A stretch of 64,000 nucleotides of DNA from Flagellimonas eckloniae (GTDB taxonomy: Bacteria; Bacteroidota; Bacteroidia; Flavobacteriales; Flavobacteriaceae): contig NZ_LCTZ01000002.1 in the NCBI RefSeq assembly GCF_001413955.1, forward strand, positions 3,334,501-3,398,500. The letters are read 5' to 3'. Positions within the stretch are counted from its first letter, which is position 1. Every line of letters starts with the position of its first letter. This document shows positions 52,555-62,649 of this stretch, one piece after another. The notes under the pieces were generated by a model. The model searched no databases. It was given only the letters and a program-made list of their open reading frames with translations, and was not told the origin of the DNA. The position numbers and the translations under genes are program-made.

Positions 52555-55500
52555 ATGAAAAAACATTACCTAATTGTTGTTTTAGCGGCTCTGGTAAATA
52601 GTTGTGCCACTTATGAAACAAAATATACATCTCCATTTAACAACATTGAGATTTTTAAGGACAAAGAAGTTGAACATACTTTTTATTTGATAGGGGATGC
52701 CGGAAAATCACCCATTGGGGATTTAAATCCTGCCCTTAAAATGTTCAAATCCAGATTAAGTGAAGCAAAAAAGAATAGTACTGCTATTTTTCTGGGAGAT
52801 AATATTTATCCCGCTGGATTTCCTGGTAAGAAAACTGACCCGTCTGGGAATAAATTGGCAAAGAACCACTTAGATGCACAAATAAGTACGCTTGATGACT
52901 TTAAGGGAAAGACGATTTTTATTCCTGGCAACCATGATTGGTATAGTAACGGACTTGAGGGATTGGAGCGCGAGGAAAAATACATTCAGAAAGCATTGGA
53001 TAGCAAAAAAGTGTTTTTACCGGATAATGGGTGTCCCATTGAAAAAATTGAAATAGGTGATGATATCATTGTTATTTCAATTGATACAGAATGGTATTTA
53101 ACCAATTGGGATAAGCACCCAACCATGAACGATGATTGTGAAATAAAAGACCGGGGCAGATTTTTTGAAGAATTGGAAGGCCTTATCAAAAAGAATGTTG
53201 ATAAAACTATCCTGATTGCAATGCACCATCCAATGTTCACCTACGGGTCTCATGGAGGTCAGTATTCGTTTAAGCAGCATATGAACCCCAGTGGAGGAAA
53301 ATTCCCCCTTCCTGTATTGGGAACAGTTGCCAATGTTTTAAGAAGAACTTCTGGAGCCACAATTGAGGATCAATCAAATAAGATATACAATCAACTAAAA
53401 AATAGGATAGTTACACTTTCCCAATACTCTGAAAAGGTAATTTTTGCATCTGGACATGAACATACGCTTCAGTATATAGAGGAGAATGGCATACCACAAA
53501 TAGTTAGTGGTTCAGGTGTAAAAAAAGGAGCGACCAAGCTTTTAAATGGAAGTAAATTCTCTACAGGTCAAATGGGATATGCAACCTTAAAGGTTTATAA
53601 AGATGGCTCTTCAAGTGTAGATTTTTATGGGATTGAAGATGATGGTTCTGAAGAATTGATATATAGTACCAAAGTATTGCAACCCAACAGAGAGAGAAAA
53701 ATAAATAAATATACAGACCAGTTTCCTGCTGAGATGGAAGCTTCAATTTATACAGATCACGAGATTGATAGAAGCGGTTTTTACAAATGGCTTTGGGGCG
53801 ATCGCTATAGAAAATATTATGCTACCAAGGTAAAAGCTCCTACGGTGCTTTTAGATACTTTGATGGGAGGTCTTTCGGTTGTGAGAAAAGGAGGTGGAAA
53901 TCAATCAAATTCTCTACGGCTTCAGCATAAAGATGGGAGGCAATTTGTAATGCGTGCGCTGCGGAAGAGTGCTGAGCGGTATTTACAGGCGATTGCTTTC
54001 CAAGAGCAATATATTATAGGAGATTTTCAAGATTCATTTACCCAAAAGCTTCTTCTTGATTTTTATACGGGCGCACACCCATATGCTCCGTTTACCCTGG
54101 GGCCACTTTCTGATGCCATTGGACTATATCACACCAATCCAAAAATGTATTACATACCTAAACAGAATGCTCTTGGGGAGTATAATTCGGATTTTGGGGA
54201 TGGACTTTATATGATTGAGGAGCATGTATCCGAGGGGCATGATGACTTAGAAAGCTTTGGTAAAACAAAAAAGATTGAAAGCACATATGATTTAATTACC
54301 AAACTACGAAAGGATGAGGAATATAGCATTGATAAAAAAGAGTATGTAAAAGCGCGACTGTTCGATATGCTGATTGGCGATTGGGATCGTCATGTAGATC
54401 AATGGAGATGGGCGGAGTTCAAAGATGAATCAGGAAAAAAGATATACAAACCAATTCCTAGGGATAGAGATCAAGCATATTCAATTTGGGGAGACGGTGC
54501 GTTAATGGCATTTGCATCAAGAACGGTTCCTTCCTTGCGTATTTTTGAAGGTTTCAATGAAGAAATACGAAATGTAAAAGGTTTCAATGGGTCACCAAGA
54601 ACATTTGCCCTTGACATGGCACTACTTTCTGAAACCGATTTGGATTTATGGATAGACCAGGCAAAATTCATTCAAAAACAAATAAACGATGATGTGATTG
54701 ATAAATCTTTTTCTGCTTTTCCGGAAGAAGTCAAAGATGAAACTGTTACCAATTTCAAAAAAATCCTATTGGCAAGAAAGCAAAATCTTGTAGGCACAGC
54801 TAAAGAGTATTTTAAAATAATCAATAAATACAGTGTAATTACGGGTACTGATAAGGATGATTATTTTATGGTTCGTTCATTGAAAAATGGAGGTCTAGAA
54901 GTAAAGGGGTATCGTTTAAAGGATAAGAAAGCTCAGGATTTGTTTTTTGAAAAAGTATACGACCCAGAATTCACAAAGGAAGTTTGGGTATATGGGCTGG
55001 ATGATGAAGATGTTTTTGATGTAAACACAGCATCCTCCAAAATCAAGTTAAGAATTGTAGGAGGGCAAAATAACGATCAATATAAAATCGCAGAAAAATC
55101 TAAAAAGGTGCATGCGTATGATTTCAAAACAAAAAAGAACACTTATGATGAAGCTTTTGGAGGAACGGTACACGCCATCAACGATTATGACACAAACACC
55201 TATGAGTTTCTTAAAGTAAAGGCAAGTAACAATCAATTGTTGCCTTCATTTGGCTTCAATCCAGATGACGGCTTTAGAATTGGTCTTTCCGACACCTATA
55301 CCTTTAATGGGTTTAGGCAAAACCCATTTACGCAACAACATACATTTAGTGCGGTATATTATTTTGCTACGAATGGTTTTGACTTTACGTACAACGGAGA
55401 ATTTGCCAATATTTTTGAGGATGTAAACTTAGAACTGAATGCCAAATTCACCAGTCCTAATTTCACAATCAATTTTTTTGGTTTCGGAAATGAAACCGAA

Positions 55501-56271
55501 AACAACGAGGATGAAGAACCTCTGGAACTTGATTACAACCGGGTTAGGTTAAGTACCATACGATTTGCCCCATCGCTTGTGTGGCGTGGATATTTGGGTT
55601 CTAAGGTAAGACTTGGGATTTCGTATGAAGATATTGATGTAGAGGAAACAGAGGATAGGTTCATTAACCAATTTTATGTTGAAAATGGAGAAGAGAGCGA
55701 GCAAAGTTTCTTTGGCGTGGATGCGGAATACAGCTACTCCAATACCGATAATGAAGCTTTTCCAACTTTAGGCATGAGCTTTTCCGTACAGGGTGGATAC
55801 AAAATGAATCTAAATGATTCGGAAAGAGTATTCGGATATATTATACCAAGTTTGTCCATTGATCATAAAATATGCTCCGATGGGCGATTGGTTTTGGCCA
55901 CTAAGATAAAAGGGCACTTTAATATAGGAGATGACTTTGAATTTTATCAAGGAGCTAGTATAGGTGCAAATGATGGTTTGAGAGGATTTCGCTTTCAACG
56001 ATTTACTGGAAAGACGGCCTATTATCAGAATACCGATCTGCGGTATAGTTTTAGAAAACGAAAAACAGGATTATTACCCGTAACACCTGGAATCTTTGGT
56101 GGTTTTGATTATGGAAGAGTATGGTTTCCTAATGAAGACTCGGATACATGGCACAATTCCTATGGAGGGGGTATTTTTGTAAATGGAGCAGATATTTTAT
56201 CCGCAAACCTGGGCTTCTTTAACAGTTCAGATGGGTTACGATTTGCTTTTGGAGTAGGGTTTGGCTTCTAA
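52555..56271 (+). CDS. Outer-membrane fusion: metallophosphoesterase, kinase-like domain, beta-barrel
   Basis: A 1238-residue lipoprotein (signal to C17) with three modules. Phosphoesterase (about 42-345): D48 in 'IGDAG', 'GDNIYPAG' (81-88), 'PGNHDWYSNG', 'MHHPMFTYGSHGG' (223-235) and 'GHEHTLQ' (300-306). Middle domain (about 430-760): K470 ('VMRALRK'), a hinge-like 'YMIEEHVSEG' (552-561), 'IGDWDRHVDQWRW' (607-619) and 'PIPRDRDQAYS' (634-643), reminiscent of HipA/FAM20/CotH-type atypical kinases. C-terminal BamA/TamA-like barrel (about 895-1238). It is predicted to be surface- or periplasm-facing phosphate chemistry tethered to the outer membrane. It is convergent with a propeller-lipoprotein gene (4-bp overlap). 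Confidence 0.88.
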   Translation: MKKHYLIVVLAALVNSCATYETKYTSPFNNIEIFKDKEVEHTFYLIGDAGKSPIGDLNPALKMFKSRLSEAKKNSTAIFLGDNIYPAGFPGKKTDPSGNKLAKNHLDAQISTLDDFKGKTIFIPGNHDWYSNGLEGLEREEKYIQKALDSKKVFLPDNGCPIEKIEIGDDIIVISIDTEWYLTNWDKHPTMNDDCEIKDRGRFFEELEGLIKKNVDKTILIAMHHPMFTYGSHGGQYSFKQHMNPSGGKFPLPVLGTVANVLRRTSGATIEDQSNKIYNQLKNRIVTLSQYSEKVIFASGHEHTLQYIEENGIPQIVSGSGVKKGATKLLNGSKFSTGQMGYATLKVYKDGSSSVDFYGIEDDGSEELIYSTKVLQPNRERKINKYTDQFPAEMEASIYTDHEIDRSGFYKWLWGDRYRKYYATKVKAPTVLLDTLMGGLSVVRKGGGNQSNSLRLQHKDGRQFVMRALRKSAERYLQAIAFQEQYIIGDFQDSFTQKLLLDFYTGAHPYAPFTLGPLSDAIGLYHTNPKMYYIPKQNALGEYNSDFGDGLYMIEEHVSEGHDDLESFGKTKKIESTYDLITKLRKDEEYSIDKKEYVKARLFDMLIGDWDRHVDQWRWAEFKDESGKKIYKPIPRDRDQAYSIWGDGALMAFASRTVPSLRIFEGFNEEIRNVKGFNGSPRTFALDMALLSETDLDLWIDQAKFIQKQINDDVIDKSFSAFPEEVKDETVTNFKKILLARKQNLVGTAKEYFKIINKYSVITGTDKDDYFMVRSLKNGGLEVKGYRLKDKKAQDLFFEKVYDPEFTKEVWVYGLDDEDVFDVNTASSKIKLRIVGGQNNDQYKIAEKSKKVHAYDFKTKKNTYDEAFGGTVHAINDYDTNTYEFLKVKASNNQLLPSFGFNPDDGFRIGLSDTYTFNGFRQNPFTQQHTFSAVYYFATNGFDFTYNGEFANIFEDVNLELNAKFTSPNFTINFFGFGNETENNEDEEPLELDYNRVRLSTIRFAPSLVWRGYLGSKVRLGISYEDIDVEETEDRFINQFYVENGEESEQSFFGVDAEYSYSNTDNEAFPTLGMSFSVQGGYKMNLNDSERVFGYIIPSLSIDHKICSDGRLVLATKIKGHFNIGDDFEFYQGASIGANDGLRGFRFQRFTGKTAYYQNTDLRYSFRKRKTGLLPVTPGIFGGFDYGRVWFPNEDSDTWHNSYGGGIFVNGADILSANLGFFNSSDGLRFAFGVGFGF

Positions 56272-57128
56272 TTGATTTTATAGGAATACAGGTTTCTTCC
56301 CTTTGTTTTGGATTGTTCATCCGCAATCAAAACCGTGGTATTATCCAAAAAACAAATGGATTCTTGCTGGGTTCTGTGAAACACATCTATAGTGCGTAAG
56401 GTTCCCTTTGTAAAATCGTCAGACGGAAAATCCGTAAAAGCCCATATGAATCCAGAACCTAATAACACAACAGTTTTTCCATCAGGAGATATATCGGCAC
56501 CTGTTACGGAACAAAATTGTTGATCTATGCATGTTGTGATCTCGCCAACCAATTCTGCCGTATGTGAACCTTTTTTTGCTGGGATTTTATAAACAAATGC
56601 CTTGCCCGTATATGGTCTTGTTCTGTTTTTTGTAATGAGATATAGGAAGTCATTTTTATAAAAGAACGCTTCACAATCAAACATCAATTTTGATTTTTTT
56701 GGTGGAAATTTCGTTTGCTCCGGATAATGGAAGCTTATTTTTTCTGCTTCGATCTTGTTCCCTTTTTCTTTTTCTGGATTTGGTAATATATAAATACACA
56801 GATTTTTTCTGTCATTGAAATTGTTTCCAAAATCACCGATATATAAGTTGCCCAAGTTATCTTTTGCCAAGTCTTCCCAGTCGTTGTTTTTAATATCTTT
56901 TACATCGAATTTTTTGGTGATCTTGGCTTTGAGATTTACCTTATAAATATCATCCTTATTACCATTGTCTTCAATGGCCCAAATGGTCTCGCCATCTAAA
57001 GAGACAATCCCAGAGATTTCACTTAGCTTAGGAGGCAACTTTCCCAAGTACGTCAAATCTCCATAATAGGGTTTTTGTGCGCACCCTTGTAGAACAATAA
57101 GTAGAAGGAGGATACAGATTTTATTCAT
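56268..57128 (-). CDS. Beta-propeller lipoprotein (SdiA-regulated/phytase-like)
   Basis: A 286-residue lipoprotein (LQGC, C16) with repeats typical of a propeller: 'LSEISGIVSLDGETIWAIEDNGN', 'DWEDLAKDNLGNLYIGDFGNN' and 'VTGADISPDGKTVVLLG'. It resembles the SdiA-regulated and esterase-like phytase families, which bind ligands or act on phosphoesters. No catalytic residues are assigned. Its 5' end overlaps the upstream gene by 8 nt, and its stop codon overlaps that of the phosphoesterase-barrel gene by 4 nt. Confidence 0.7.
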   Translation of the reverse strand: MNKICILLLLIVLQGCAQKPYYGDLTYLGKLPPKLSEISGIVSLDGETIWAIEDNGNKDDIYKVNLKAKITKKFDVKDIKNNDWEDLAKDNLGNLYIGDFGNNFNDRKNLCIYILPNPEKEKGNKIEAEKISFHYPEQTKFPPKKSKLMFDCEAFFYKNDFLYLITKNRTRPYTGKAFVYKIPAKKGSHTAELVGEITTCIDQQFCSVTGADISPDGKTVVLLGSGFIWAFTDFPSDDFTKGTLRTIDVFHRTQQESICFLDNTTVLIADEQSKTKGRNLYSYKIN

Positions 57129-58026
57129 TGGTTTCTTTTAAGGGCATAAATATTTCTGCTTTCCAATCCAATTCGTTGCCACTCGTACTTGGATTATTAT
57201 AAAAAATTTCAACCGGTGTACTTATAACTTCAATATCATTGTTTTTGGCATGATCTAAAAGCTTGTACCAAGCCCGGTCTGAAGTAATATAATTCCCGTT
57301 GTAAATTGCTTTTAAGGCCTTGATACCTTTAAATTCTTTATATTTTATTTCCTTGTTAAAGGGTAAAGAGTCCTTTTTAATGATTGGATAGCAAAAATTG
57401 TATTCAATACTGTCCTTCTCCATATCCCAATTTACAATCTCAACAAAGGGGACACCTTCTTCTTTTGTAAGTCCATTATCATCAACAAATCCGCTTAGAA
57501 ATGGAAAATCCGCCATCATTTTAAATGCTTTTTCATCTTGCAAACACCTTACATTAAGGTAAGCACAATAGGTAGGTTCAATCTCATCAGGGCCAACAAC
57601 CCTTACCTTAAATTTTTTAGTATGACTTTGTAATAACGTATTAAAGTTGATAAGGTTCTCTTTGGAACGTCTTTCCAAAACCGTGTTGGAAAATGGAACC
57701 AAAATTTTGTTTCTAATGCTATGGTCCAAATCTTTAATGCCCACTCTAATTTTTGAAAGGGAATCATTAATCGGAATTATTTCCCAGTTATATTCAACAA
57801 GGGTATCATTATAGGTCAACTGCTGTTTTAGGTTTAAAATTCCATCTTGTTGAATAGGGGTATAAGGTCTTAAGCTTTTGTTCCAATGTTTAATTGTTTG
57901 GTTTATGGCCCCGGGAAAGGTTCTAGCATTGAATGAAACCAGATAATCGCTAGGTTTTATAAAAAGATACCATACCAAAGAAATCAACAGTACTAAAACG
58001 AGTACTAAAGAAATTTTTCGTTTCAT
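57121..58026 (-). CDS. Membrane-anchored SRPBCC + GyrI-like ligand-binding protein
   Basis: A 301-residue protein with an N-terminal anchor (about 5-23), a START-like/SRPBCC region (about 28-135, 'FNARTFPGAINQTIKHWN') and a C-terminal effector-binding GyrI-like domain (about 145-298, 'GVPFVEIVNWDMEKDSIEYNFCYPI' in two parts and 'AWYKLLDHAKNNDIEV'). GyrI-like domains usually sit in the cytoplasm as ligand sensors, so the anchor predicts periplasmic ligand binding. It is followed by the propeller-lipoprotein gene with an 8-nt overlap. Confidence 0.72.
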   Translation of the reverse strand: MKRKISLVLVLVLLISLVWYLFIKPSDYLVSFNARTFPGAINQTIKHWNKSLRPYTPIQQDGILNLKQQLTYNDTLVEYNWEIIPINDSLSKIRVGIKDLDHSIRNKILVPFSNTVLERRSKENLINFNTLLQSHTKKFKVRVVGPDEIEPTYCAYLNVRCLQDEKAFKMMADFPFLSGFVDDNGLTKEEGVPFVEIVNWDMEKDSIEYNFCYPIIKKDSLPFNKEIKYKEFKGIKALKAIYNGNYITSDRAWYKLLDHAKNNDIEVISTPVEIFYNNPSTSGNELDWKAEIFMPLKETNE

Positions 58027-58057
58027 CAGTAATCAGATAAGTTTTAAGATTAAACAA

Positions 58058-59386
58058 TTATTGAACCATTTTAAGGTTGTCTACCACAAATTTGCCCAAA
58101 TTTCGTCCTTGGTTTACCCCAATTTCGACTGCTGCGCGGTAGTGGATTCCACCGTACATTCTGCTAATGGCAGCTTCATCTGAAGCGTGTGTAAAAGAAG
58201 TAAACGAACGAACGGGAAGCCCATACGGAACCTCTGTATCGTCATCAAATGCAAAGTTTTCCCCGAAAATTTCGGTAAGAACAACACCAGCTGCACCTGA
58301 AACCACACTGTGTCCGCTAGTATACTCCGGAAATGGGGGTGTTTGGAGAATTGGCTCCCAATTTTCATCTATATGTTCATTAATAAGCGTTTCGGGCCTT
58401 ACAAGATTACTTCTATATTTTTCATCCCAACAACTTATAAAAGCATCAGCCATGGCAATGGATGCCTTTGTGTAGGCGTAAACAGTTTTGCCTACATCGG
58501 CATTGGTTTTTCTGCTTGCAATTTTAGTAATGCCAATCCAATGGGCTCCGGGTGTAATCTTTTTTGTAGCAAACATTAAGTGTCCTCTTGTAACCGATAC
58601 GTAGGGGTTACAGTCCCAAAACTGCGCAATTTCAACCTCTTCCGAATCATCTCCAGAGGCGGTTATTTCATTGCTGATGTCATATACTTCCTTAAGTTCT
58701 TTAAAGAAATCGGAATCCTCTTCCATAGAAAATGATGGCGGTGCTGAAGGTTTAAATTGACTTGCAGAGTCTATTACAAAAGGACGTATTTTATTCCAAT
58801 GAGGTTCAATTCCGGCCATATATGCAGGGGGTGTAGGCTGCCATCTTGATGGGTCATCCGTATCAACAGTGAACTTGGGCATGGTCCTAGTTTGGTTATA
58901 ATTGTCGCCACTCATCCATTTGGCAATATGTTCTGCTACTTCAAGACCGTAAGTTTTTGATGCATTGAATTCTTTGGCATTTTTATCCTCCCAAATTGTA
59001 TAGAGACTGTCGCGATACGCTTCAATTCTATCTTCTGAAAAAATAAGGCGTTTGCTTAATTCAATGTGAGCAATCAAGGCTGCTAATTCATGGTTAATGG
59101 TTTCCACTTCTTTTGGGGTTGGAATAGGTTCCAAGTCCCTTAGTTGATTTGCCATTGATTGGTATTCATTTTCTTGGGATGCCAGAATTTCATAAGCAGC
59201 AACATTAGGATACGCAAATATTCTACTGGCAACAGGTGGTGAAAAAATATCATGAATCATTATTTCCGTTACCTTGTCAACAGAACCGTGAAAATCTTCA
59301 GGAGTGATTGTAATGGGCTGACTTTCTTTAGTGCATGAAAAAAGAAAAAGGAGGATTAAGAATTGTAGCGTTATTCGTTGTTTCAT
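58058..59386 (-). CDS. Vanadium-dependent haloperoxidase-type PAP2 lipoprotein
   Basis: A 442-residue lipoprotein (FSC, C18) of the PAP2/vanadium haloperoxidase superfamily. Vanadate- or phosphate-binding residues appear in order: K323 ('WDEKYR'), R330 ('LVRPET'), S357-G-H359 ('PEYTSGHS'), R409 ('ISRMYGG') and H415 ('GGIHYRAA'). These enzymes oxidise halides with peroxide, or act as acid phosphatases without vanadate; sequence alone does not decide. Its start codon overlaps the stop of the VCBS lipoprotein gene by 4 nt, so the three genes form an operon. Confidence 0.92.
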   Translation of the reverse strand: MKQRITLQFLILLFLFSCTKESQPITITPEDFHGSVDKVTEIMIHDIFSPPVASRIFAYPNVAAYEILASQENEYQSMANQLRDLEPIPTPKEVETINHELAALIAHIELSKRLIFSEDRIEAYRDSLYTIWEDKNAKEFNASKTYGLEVAEHIAKWMSGDNYNQTRTMPKFTVDTDDPSRWQPTPPAYMAGIEPHWNKIRPFVIDSASQFKPSAPPSFSMEEDSDFFKELKEVYDISNEITASGDDSEEVEIAQFWDCNPYVSVTRGHLMFATKKITPGAHWIGITKIASRKTNADVGKTVYAYTKASIAMADAFISCWDEKYRSNLVRPETLINEHIDENWEPILQTPPFPEYTSGHSVVSGAAGVVLTEIFGENFAFDDDTEVPYGLPVRSFTSFTHASDEAAISRMYGGIHYRAAVEIGVNQGRNLGKFVVDNLKMVQ

Positions 59387-62300
59387 TGTTTAGTTGTTTT
59401 TTGTTTAAGTAAGCGGTAGACTTGTGCTTTGTCGTTGTTCAGTGTTACCAGAAGATACGTTTGGTTGTCTAAAGTAATTGTATTAAGATGTCTAATTGAT
59501 TTTTGGGCAAGCTCCAAGCCTAATCTATCTCCCAAAATTATATCATTTTCATTAGTTATCAATGCTCCTGGAAAAGAATCAAACCTTCCATGAAAAGGAG
59601 TTACTCCAAAATAGTTTCCAGCCACCAGAACCTCATTTTTGGAATCGCCATTAAAATCAAATGATAAAAAGGATTTCATTGGTGAAACTTGAAGTTCAGA
59701 TTGAAAAGGGACAAAGTTGTATTGACTGCCCTCGTTTTTTAAATAACCAGATTGAAGCTCGTGAACCTCTAGGATTTTGGATTTATCAAGTGTGGTTTTA
59801 TCAAAAAGTTGGTCCATAGATTTTCCTGCAAAACCTTTATAGGTGTTGAATTTTTTTCTCAAAGAAACCAGTTGTCCAGACAGTTCGTCCAATCCCAGAA
59901 TTGGATAATATTTTCCGTCTTTTTGTGTAGTGATAATTGTCTCCGTACTTCCATTTTCATCAAAATCTGAGAAGAACATTTTCATTGGGGCTTCTTCTGA
60001 TGCGCTAAATTTTGAGTTTGCACCCCAATTGCCAAGCAAATAATCCATATCTCCATCAGAATCAATGTCAAAAGGCTCAATGGCTTGCCAAAGGCCATTT
60101 AGAGGGTTGGCCAAAACCGCTACCTCATTAAATGTACCGTTGGTGTTTTTGTAAAATTTCGGGGCCATCCATTCACCAATTAGCAGGAGGTCAATAGTTC
60201 CATCGGTATCAAAATCTGTCCAAACGGCATCGGTAATCATCCCAATATTTTGAAAAGGAAGATTTTCCAAAAGTGAAAAGGTTCCACCATTATTTTGCAG
60301 GAGATATGAATTTGGAATCTCCCCAAAACTTGAGGTCACGGAATTGCTTCCCACGAAAAGGTCTAAATCACCATCTTTATCATAATCACATGGTTTGATA
60401 ACGGAAGCATTTTCAAAGAAATCCGGCAAGTTGGATTTTACAAAGGAAGAATCTTTTTTGATAAAATAGCTGTCCAATAAGGCTTTGGATTTGCCTGAAA
60501 AATCTGAACCTCCAGAACCAAGAAACACATCACCCTTGCCATCACCGTTCAAATCTTTTATTAGGGCAACCACTTCTTCTTTCACAGGATCTTTTTGAAT
60601 CTCATTAAATCTTTGCTTCACAAAAGAAGTGTCTTGCTGTATGTAGATTTTGGAAGGATGAAACTTTGAACCCCCAAAGAACACATCGTCTTTGCCGTCT
60701 CCATTTAAATCGCCTATAGCCGTTGCGGGCCCCCTGTCCGATACACGATACGGGATGAGTTTTTCTCTATTAAAATCGATATGGTTATCCTCAATGTGCG
60801 TAAAATCAATCCCCAGATTGTCATCTACTTTTTCAAAAAGGGGGGGTGTTTTTTGAGTTTTGGATTCATAATTAAATGGAGTTGTACCGGTAGGTTCAAT
60901 CATTAGGGCTTGATTGATATCTATACTTTTTAGAGTTTGAAATGTCTTATCTGGCCATACAATTTTTAAGGAATCCACTTTTTGAACGTTTCCATAACCA
61001 AAATGGACGATTGGTTCTGAACTAGCCTGAAATCCCCTGCTTGTATACAATTCCTTATACTGCAATGTACCTTGATGATAGGAATACACCTTTGTGCCGA
61101 TACCAAAAGGATTCTTGTCTTTATATTTAAATTGGATTTTGAGGTAATTTCCTTTATCGTTGGTCTTGTTTAGATAGATAGTCGCGGGTCTATTTATATT
61201 ATTGGTTATTAAATCCAAATCCCCATCATTATCCAAATCCCCATAAGCAGTCGCTCCAGAGATAAGGGTGTCTTTTGCAATCCAATCTTTAGTTTTATCT
61301 ACAAATTGAAGATTTGCAGCTCCTCTAAAAATTATATTGTTTGTTGCCCCCGAAGGCATCATGTTGAGCGCTTCCTGGTCTACTAATTTTGTGTTGTCCA
61401 GTTTTTTTTGAATCTGTTCGTTGGATATAAATCGAACATAGTCCAAATCATTGGGGCGTTTTGGAATACCATTGGAAACAAATAAATCCTGTTCGCCATC
61501 TTGATCATAATCACCAAACAGAGCACTCCAACTCCAGTCAGTGGCCGCAACTCCGCTTAATAATGCTGTTTCAAGATAATTGCCGCTGGGTTGGTTTACA
61601 TAGAGCATATTCCTTGTAAACTGATAATGATACCCATAACGCTCAATCCGAAGTCGTTGAACCTGAATATTATCATCCCCTTCCGAAGATTTTAATGGAA
61701 TTTCATCTTCAGGGAGCATATCCAACGAAATTAAATCGGGCAAACCATCATGGTTAATATCAGCAACATCGCTACCCATGGAAAATCTGCTTGTATGGCC
61801 AAAATAATCCCGAAGACTTTCCGTAAATGTACCATCACCATTGTTCAAATAGTAATAATCATCTTCATGAAAATCGTTTCCAACATAAATATCCGGGTAA
61901 CCATCCGAATTAAAGTCGGAAACAGCTATTCCTAGTCCGTATGCATTAATACCGCCATAAATTCCAGCTTGTTCGCTAACATCGGTAAATTTCCCTCCAT
62001 CATTTCTAAGCAGTTTATCCCCGGTTTCAAAGTTTCTGGTATATCGTAAATCTACCCTGCCAAAAGATTCCTGAGTATGCACTGCATGGTTCAACAAATA
62101 AAGATCTAAATCTCCATCTAAATCATAATCCAAAAATGCTGCTGAAGAACTATAGGAATCAAAATCCAACCCGTATTTTGCTGCGCTTTCGGAAAATGTG
62201 TTATCGCCATTGTTGATGAAAAGCTCGTTATGCCCCTCAAATCCATTGATTCCAACTACGGCACAAACATAAATATCCAAAAGTCCATCACCGTTTACAT

Positions 62301-62649
62301 CACCCATTATGGCTCCCGTATTCCAAGAACTATTCCCTTGAACACCTGCACTTTGGGAAATATCTTCAAATGTTAGATTCCCTTTGTTTAAATACAATAC
62401 ATTTTTTACCTGATTTCCTGAAAAGAAAACATCTGGAAGACCATCATTATTGATATCACCGACTGCTACGCCTCCTCCATTATAAAAATAGAGGTAGTCC
62501 AAAATGTTCAAGTCGTCAGATTCAATCAAGGTATTGGTAAATGAGATTCCCGTGTCTTTTGCAGATGGATTGGAGAAAAGTTCCCCCTCTTTTTTTCCAC
62601 AACTCAAAAAAAGTATTAGAAATAGGGAAATGTAAATTTGTTTAGTCAT
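59383..62649 (-). CDS. VCBS/FG-GAP repeat lipoprotein with ASPIC/UnbV domain
   Basis: A 1088-residue lipoprotein (LSC, C17) made of FG-GAP/VCBS calcium-binding repeats such as 'AVGDINNDGLPDVFFSG', 'GDVNGDGLLDIYVC' and 'GDLDNDGDLDLITNN'. The ASPIC/UnbV domain (about 495-575) includes 'YTSRGFQASSEPIVHFGYG' and 'VDSLKIVWPDKTFQ'. Such propellers bind surface glycans or proteins. Its start overlaps the upstream partial VCBS gene by 8 nt, and the haloperoxidase gene follows with a 4-nt overlap. This trio is a recurring Bacteroidota layout, usually near SusCD genes. Confidence 0.9.
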   Translation of the reverse strand: MTKQIYISLFLILFLSCGKKEGELFSNPSAKDTGISFTNTLIESDDLNILDYLYFYNGGGVAVGDINNDGLPDVFFSGNQVKNVLYLNKGNLTFEDISQSAGVQGNSSWNTGAIMGDVNGDGLLDIYVCAVVGINGFEGHNELFINNGDNTFSESAAKYGLDFDSYSSSAAFLDYDLDGDLDLYLLNHAVHTQESFGRVDLRYTRNFETGDKLLRNDGGKFTDVSEQAGIYGGINAYGLGIAVSDFNSDGYPDIYVGNDFHEDDYYYLNNGDGTFTESLRDYFGHTSRFSMGSDVADINHDGLPDLISLDMLPEDEIPLKSSEGDDNIQVQRLRIERYGYHYQFTRNMLYVNQPSGNYLETALLSGVAATDWSWSALFGDYDQDGEQDLFVSNGIPKRPNDLDYVRFISNEQIQKKLDNTKLVDQEALNMMPSGATNNIIFRGAANLQFVDKTKDWIAKDTLISGATAYGDLDNDGDLDLITNNINRPATIYLNKTNDKGNYLKIQFKYKDKNPFGIGTKVYSYHQGTLQYKELYTSRGFQASSEPIVHFGYGNVQKVDSLKIVWPDKTFQTLKSIDINQALMIEPTGTTPFNYESKTQKTPPLFEKVDDNLGIDFTHIEDNHIDFNREKLIPYRVSDRGPATAIGDLNGDGKDDVFFGGSKFHPSKIYIQQDTSFVKQRFNEIQKDPVKEEVVALIKDLNGDGKGDVFLGSGGSDFSGKSKALLDSYFIKKDSSFVKSNLPDFFENASVIKPCDYDKDGDLDLFVGSNSVTSSFGEIPNSYLLQNNGGTFSLLENLPFQNIGMITDAVWTDFDTDGTIDLLLIGEWMAPKFYKNTNGTFNEVAVLANPLNGLWQAIEPFDIDSDGDMDYLLGNWGANSKFSASEEAPMKMFFSDFDENGSTETIITTQKDGKYYPILGLDELSGQLVSLRKKFNTYKGFAGKSMDQLFDKTTLDKSKILEVHELQSGYLKNEGSQYNFVPFQSELQVSPMKSFLSFDFNGDSKNEVLVAGNYFGVTPFHGRFDSFPGALITNENDIILGDRLGLELAQKSIRHLNTITLDNQTYLLVTLNNDKAQVYRLLKQKTTKQ

